Source of the DNA: Bacteroidales bacterium
Lineage (GTDB): Bacteria; Bacteroidota; Bacteroidia; Bacteroidales; UBA932
Assembly (NCBI GenBank): GCA_017959005.1
Contig: JAGDBO010000003.1
Location: 1-64,000, forward strand
Reading direction: 5' to 3'
DNA length: 64,000 nucleotides
The notes under the pieces are model-generated. The model saw nothing but the letters and a program-made list of their open reading frames with translations, did not search any database and was not told where the DNA came from. This document shows, in pieces, positions 60,738 to 64,000 of this stretch (position 1 is the stretch's first letter; every line of letters begins with the position of its first letter). A program made the position numbers and the translations under genes.

Positions 60738-60896
60738 CTAATCTGCATATCCGCTGTAGTAATTAAATCCCTTTTTTAATCCGTTTAAAACCTGAGGCCA
60801 ACGGATAATGATACCGATTAAGCAGATGAATCCTATAAGTATCAAAGCCCTCATAGAAGGGTCCAAAGATTTCCACCAAGCAACTAATTTCTTCAT
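60738..60896 (-). CDS. Small single-helix membrane protein (52 residues)
   Basis: An open frame from ATG 60896 to TAG 60738-60740, read directly from the sequence. It has a charged N-terminus with aromatic residues (MKKLVAWWKSLDP), one membrane helix (ALILIGFICLIGIIIRW) and a basic, aromatic tail (LKKGFNYYSGY). It starts 2 nt after the stop of the acyl-CoA ligase-like gene, so it is probably co-transcribed. No family is recognised. Intact reading frame, operon position and membrane-protein composition support a real gene, although it is short. Confidence 0.65.
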   Translation of the reverse strand: MKKLVAWWKSLDPSMRALILIGFICLIGIIIRWPQVLNGLKKGFNYYSGYAD

Positions 60897-60898
60897 AC

Positions 60899-62839
60899 TC
60901 ACTTCTTTATTCTAATTCTTGCGCCCGCCACAATTGTCTGATTCTCATCTCCGAAGAGAGGATTCAATTCCAACTCTTCAATCTCAGGTGCAGCAATACA
61001 GAGAGCGGATACTCTACGTATTGCATCGTTGAATGTTATCTGGTTTACACCCTCCTGACCACGGTAACCCTTGAGGATAGGGTAGGCCTTCAATGACTCT
61101 ATCATTTTATCTGCCTCCTGAGCTGAAACCGGTGCAAGGCAATATGTTATATCCTCCATTACATCTGCGAATATACCTCCCAGGGAGCAGAGAATAAGAG
61201 GAGAAAAATTCTCTTTTCTTACCGCCCTTATGAATAGCTCGGTAAAGTTTTCATCCTGCATAGGCTGAACTATAAAGCCTGTAACCCCCTCAATATTACT
61301 CATTCTCTCATATTCTGAGCGGAGCGTGTGCTCATCTGAAATGTTAAGGGAGACACCGTCCACCTCTGTTTTGTGAAGAGGCCCCACAACCTTGAGTACT
61401 ACAGGATAACCAATGCTTATTGCGGCGTTGACAACATCCTCTTCAGAGAGTGCAACAACCTGTCTTATACGGTTGATTCCGCTGGCATCCAATAATTGCT
61501 CCACCATAAAAGGAGACATCCATCCATCGGGAGATTCATCTATCACTCTCTTTATAAGGTATTTGTCTATAGCAGGAGTGCTTTTGTCCTGATTAGGCAG
61601 AGTAGATTTGATAACTTTTGCAAGGGCTCTTCCGAAAACCACTTCATCCGAGAAGGATATTCCGCCTCTGGAGTGGAATTCGTTAATATACTCCTGATAA
61701 GATGATTCTGAGGAGAATAGGGGATAAACAGGCTTACTTGTCCTGTCAATTACGCGGAAGATTACGTTGGATATTTCAGAGACATCACTCATTCCCTTTC
61801 CTCCAAAAATCACCACAGTAGCATCACTATTGGGATCATTGTCATATTTCTCTATCAATGAGGAGATCTGGCCGGCTGTCTTTCCAAAATTATAATCTTC
61901 AAAGAAGATATTCGGAACCGTTACTCCGCTCTGTTTGAAAACATCTGAGAGCATTACCGCCGGACCTCCGGCCTGAGTGAGAATTGTGATTCTCTCTCCC
62001 ATTGGTTTACCCTTGGAGAGAATTGCCGCAATTATAAGCATTTCCTCTCTTCCGTAAGCCCTTATTATACCGCACTTTGTAAAGAGAGCGTTTACAACTT
62101 TGGTTGGAGAAGCCAATATGCCCACAATGTGCGCCCCTTTGGATATCAGTGAATGACAATGGTTCATCATTGAAACAGAGTCATATACCTTTTCAATGTT
62201 AAGGGCAATCACCTTACCCTTGCAATCTTTCCAATTATCATCCATCCAGGCCAGTATATCCTCCTGAGTGGTTTGTTGGCTATATCCCACGGAATAGACT
62301 CCGGATATCTTGACTCCGTATTTAGGGGCTGATTCCACAAAAAAGGAGATAAGAGTTCTGGAAGAGGAGATAATCTCAACAGAACCGTCACTCCTGAGCA
62401 AAGTCCTTGTATAGAGACCGCTATAGTTGGAGTTTGCAATTCCTGATGAATTAGGTCCTATAAGAGTGACTGAGAAGGTGTTGCATATTTCATTGATTCT
62501 CTCCTTAACTTGATCTTCATTCAGGTGTGAGGAGGAAATTACGTCTGAGTAGACAATTATTGCCTTGCAACTCTTCTTTTCACACAGAATCTCTATCTGT
62601 AACAGACAATCACCGTTGTCATCTGCAATTATGGCCAAGTCCGTATCCGGAATATCCATAAGGCTTTTGAATGAACGGATACCCTGGATTGTTGACTCTT
62701 TATTGCTGATGGGGAATATATTGCCTCTAAAATTACTGATAATAAGATTCTTAATCAGGCTGCCTCCGGGCGTTGCAATATCATTGGAAGCACCTATGAC
62801 CGCTATACTTGATGGATTTATTAACTCTTTGGTTACCAT
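60899..62839 (-). CDS. ADP-forming acyl-CoA synthetase-like protein, divergent
   Basis: 646 residues. The N-terminal CoA-binding domain (SSIAVIGASNDIATPGGSL) and ligase-CoA domain are fused to a C-terminal ATP-grasp domain, as in fused acetyl-CoA synthetases (ADP-forming). In the alpha part, the usual SHTG motif with the phosphorylated histidine reads HIVG (237-240), the expected histidine being I238; PNC of the CoA site reads PNS. The beta part keeps HKTEVDGV with H489. Normal members make acetate and ATP from acetyl-CoA; this one may have altered or lost activity. It is slightly short for the family (about 690). Confidence 0.8.
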   Translation of the reverse strand: MVTKELINPSSIAVIGASNDIATPGGSLIKNLIISNFRGNIFPISNKESTIQGIRSFKSLMDIPDTDLAIIADDNGDCLLQIEILCEKKSCKAIIVYSDVISSSHLNEDQVKERINEICNTFSVTLIGPNSSGIANSNYSGLYTRTLLRSDGSVEIISSSRTLISFFVESAPKYGVKISGVYSVGYSQQTTQEDILAWMDDNWKDCKGKVIALNIEKVYDSVSMMNHCHSLISKGAHIVGILASPTKVVNALFTKCGIIRAYGREEMLIIAAILSKGKPMGERITILTQAGGPAVMLSDVFKQSGVTVPNIFFEDYNFGKTAGQISSLIEKYDNDPNSDATVVIFGGKGMSDVSEISNVIFRVIDRTSKPVYPLFSSESSYQEYINEFHSRGGISFSDEVVFGRALAKVIKSTLPNQDKSTPAIDKYLIKRVIDESPDGWMSPFMVEQLLDASGINRIRQVVALSEEDVVNAAISIGYPVVLKVVGPLHKTEVDGVSLNISDEHTLRSEYERMSNIEGVTGFIVQPMQDENFTELFIRAVRKENFSPLILCSLGGIFADVMEDITYCLAPVSAQEADKMIESLKAYPILKGYRGQEGVNQITFNDAIRRVSALCIAAPEIEELELNPLFGDENQTIVAGARIRIKK

Positions 62840-62858
62840 TATTTCTCTCTTTGTCCAA

Positions 62859-62866
62859 CAAATTTA
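62859..62866 (-). promoter_or_regulatory. -7 element for the acyl-CoA ligase-like gene
   Basis: TAAATTTG on the minus strand, giving a leader of about 15 nt before the ATG at 62839. Confidence 0.55.
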
Positions 62867-62921
62867 TAAAAAGAAGAAAAGAGTATGAATTATTTTGTAA
62901 CTTCACACTCAAATATAATCT

Positions 62922-64000
62922 ATGGCAACAATTCATATAAAGAACGTTCTCCTGGATGGCAAAGAGAGAGATATCCTTATCAAAGGAGAACGGATAGAGA
63001 AGATAGCCTCATCAATTGAGCCGGAAAAAACGCCTGATCTTAAAGTAATTGACGGAAGCGGCAAGGCGGTTATCCCAGGCTTTGCCAATATGCATACACA
63101 TGCCGCTATGACAATGATGAGAGGGGCTGAGGAGGATTCCAAACTGAAGGATTGGCTTCAGGCAATTTGGAAGATGGAAGCTCATTTGGATGATGAGCTT
63201 GTTTACTACGGAACTCTTCTGGCCTGCGTGGAGATGATAAAATCCGGTACAACTCTCTATAACGATCAATATTTCTATATTAAATCCGCTGTCAAGGCAT
63301 CAAACGAGATGGGACTCAGAAGCCGCCACTGCGCTGTTTTTCTGGATCTTGGAGATAAAGATAGGATAATGCAGCAGAGAGAGTCCTGCCAGAAGATGTA
63401 TGAAGAGTCTCTATTGTGGGGAGATTTGGCAACCTTTGACGTGGGAATCCATTCAATCTACACGGTATCTGAGGAGAATATAATCTGGGCAAAAGAGTTT
63501 GCTAGAAAGCATAACAAGTTCATTCACCTCCACCTGGCTGAGACGGCACAGGAGAGACTGGAGAGTTTCAGAAAGCACAGATGCTCGCCAATTGCATATC
63601 TGAATGATTTGGAGCTCTTCTCAAAGAAGGTGATTGCGGCACACTGCTGCTGGATAGACGAGAATGATGTTGAAGTACTTGGCAATAACCATGTTAATAT
63701 TGCTCACAATATAAATTCAAACCTCAAACTCTCTTCCGGATATAAATTCAAATTCCAGGAGTTGGAAAGTGCAGGTGCGAATATCTGTTTGGGAACGGAC
63801 GGAGTGGCATCCTCAAACAATCTGGATATGCTGGAGGCAATGAAGACCACCGCACTGGTTCAGAAGGCATGGCGTAAAGATCCTAGCACAATCACTCTTA
63901 AACAGTTGATAGCAAGCGCTACATCAAACGGTTACAAGGCTTACGGTCTTAACGGCGGTAAGATTAAAGAGGGGGCTTTGGCGGATCTGAACATAATTGA
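62922..64000 (+). CDS. MTA/SAH deaminase-type amidohydrolase, C-terminus cut
   Basis: The frame is open from ATG 62922 to the right edge (about 359 codons). It belongs to the amidohydrolase superfamily, TIM-barrel branch. Metal ligands: MHTH at 57-60 (H58, H60), the HLHLAET strand, AHCCW, and GTDGVASSNN with the aspartate. The NMHTHAAMTMMRGAEED opening is typical of 5'-methylthioadenosine/S-adenosylhomocysteine deaminases and their relatives, which convert adenosyl thioethers to inosyl forms. Related guanine or other purine-side deaminases cannot be excluded. The last residues and stop lie beyond the window. Confidence 0.87.
   Translation, partial: MATIHIKNVLLDGKERDILIKGERIEKIASSIEPEKTPDLKVIDGSGKAVIPGFANMHTHAAMTMMRGAEEDSKLKDWLQAIWKMEAHLDDELVYYGTLLACVEMIKSGTTLYNDQYFYIKSAVKASNEMGLRSRHCAVFLDLGDKDRIMQQRESCQKMYEESLLWGDLATFDVGIHSIYTVSEENIIWAKEFARKHNKFIHLHLAETAQERLESFRKHRCSPIAYLNDLELFSKKVIAAHCCWIDENDVEVLGNNHVNIAHNINSNLKLSSGYKFKFQELESAGANICLGTDGVASSNNLDMLEAMKTTALVQKAWRKDPSTITLKQLIASATSNGYKAYGLNGGKIKEGALADLNII

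Overview
The window reads as a compact stretch of chromosome from an anaerobic or microaerophilic Bacteroidota, most likely order Bacteroidales. The main evidence is the many copies of the Bacteroidota -7 promoter element TAnnTTTG directly upstream of genes, and a gene set typical of the order: a V-type ATPase with a DUF2764 subunit, a lamin-tail/OadG fusion, DUF4492-cydAB, DUF4301, a TIGR02757 protein, a type B L31 and a deoxyhypusine synthase-like gene. The genus cannot be assigned from sequence reading alone. There are about 53 protein genes and two non-coding RNA genes. Intergenic gaps are short and none exceeds 300 bases without a recognised feature. I saw no tRNA, rRNA, CRISPR array, insertion sequence or prophage.

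Layout. 1-346: the first 115 codons of a secreted RHS/YD-repeat-type protein, running off the left edge. 0.4-4.8 kb: rpsA-rnz-S41 protease operon. 4.8-7.2 kb (minus): mltG, then the SRP RNA followed directly by mnmA. 7.2-18 kb: cdd, an MBL hydrolase, rsmI-like, folB, mtaB, a very large tamB, tsaD and a FAD oxidoreductase. 18-22.4 kb (minus): slyD, then TIGR02757-M14 peptidase-NhaC antiporter. 22.4-24.5 kb: rpmE2, then a visibly AT-richer pair (lipoprotein, small outer-membrane barrel) bracketed by a 37-bp direct repeat that copies the tail of rpmE2. 24.5-34.3 kb (minus): V-ATPase operon E-DUF2764-A-B-D-I-K reading into glmM and namZ. 34.4-38.9 kb (minus): mce and a sodium-pumping methylmalonyl-CoA decarboxylase (mmdA, LTD-OadG, mmdC, mmdB). 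39-44.2 kb: yebC and a TPR protein, divergent from recF-DUF721-pdxB-DUF4301. 44.2-49 kb (minus): indolepyruvate:ferredoxin oxidoreductase, aminotransferase and CoA-transferase. 49-53.6 kb: DHS-like gene divergent from lysA-ffh-folD. 53.6-58.3 kb: ferredoxin-like protein, DUF4492-cydAB and a symporter. 58.3-62.8 kb (minus): an ADP-forming acyl-CoA ligase-like protein, a 52-residue membrane protein, then a coiled-coil protein-zapA-6S-like RNA-rny. 62.9 kb to the end: an MTA/SAH deaminase-type amidohydrolase, cut at the right edge.

How the genes work together. The central theme is sodium and propionate bioenergetics. The mce/mmd genes would convert methylmalonyl-CoA to propionyl-CoA while exporting Na+. 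The adjacent V-ATPase has a K subunit that keeps all the Na+-ligand positions known from Enterococcus hirae NtpK, so it may use or build the same gradient, and an NhaC-type antiporter lies nearby. A second theme is amino-acid fermentation: aminotransferase, IorAB and CoA-transferase would turn aromatic amino acids into aryl acetates. Cytochrome bd adds oxygen scavenging. A third theme is translation and RNA housekeeping: S1, RNase Z, SRP RNA and Ffh, MnmA, TsaD with MtaB, RsmI, L31, RNase Y and 6S-like RNA.

The most unusual observations are: the repeat-bracketed accessory pair after rpmE2; a perfect 20-bp palindrome that forms two back-to-back -7 elements between mltG and cdd, with start codons so close to -7 boxes that some mRNAs should be nearly leaderless; two housekeeping RNAs placed directly upstream of mnmA and rny; an ADP-forming acyl-CoA ligase whose phospho-histidine motif is altered; and an unannotated 52-residue membrane protein.
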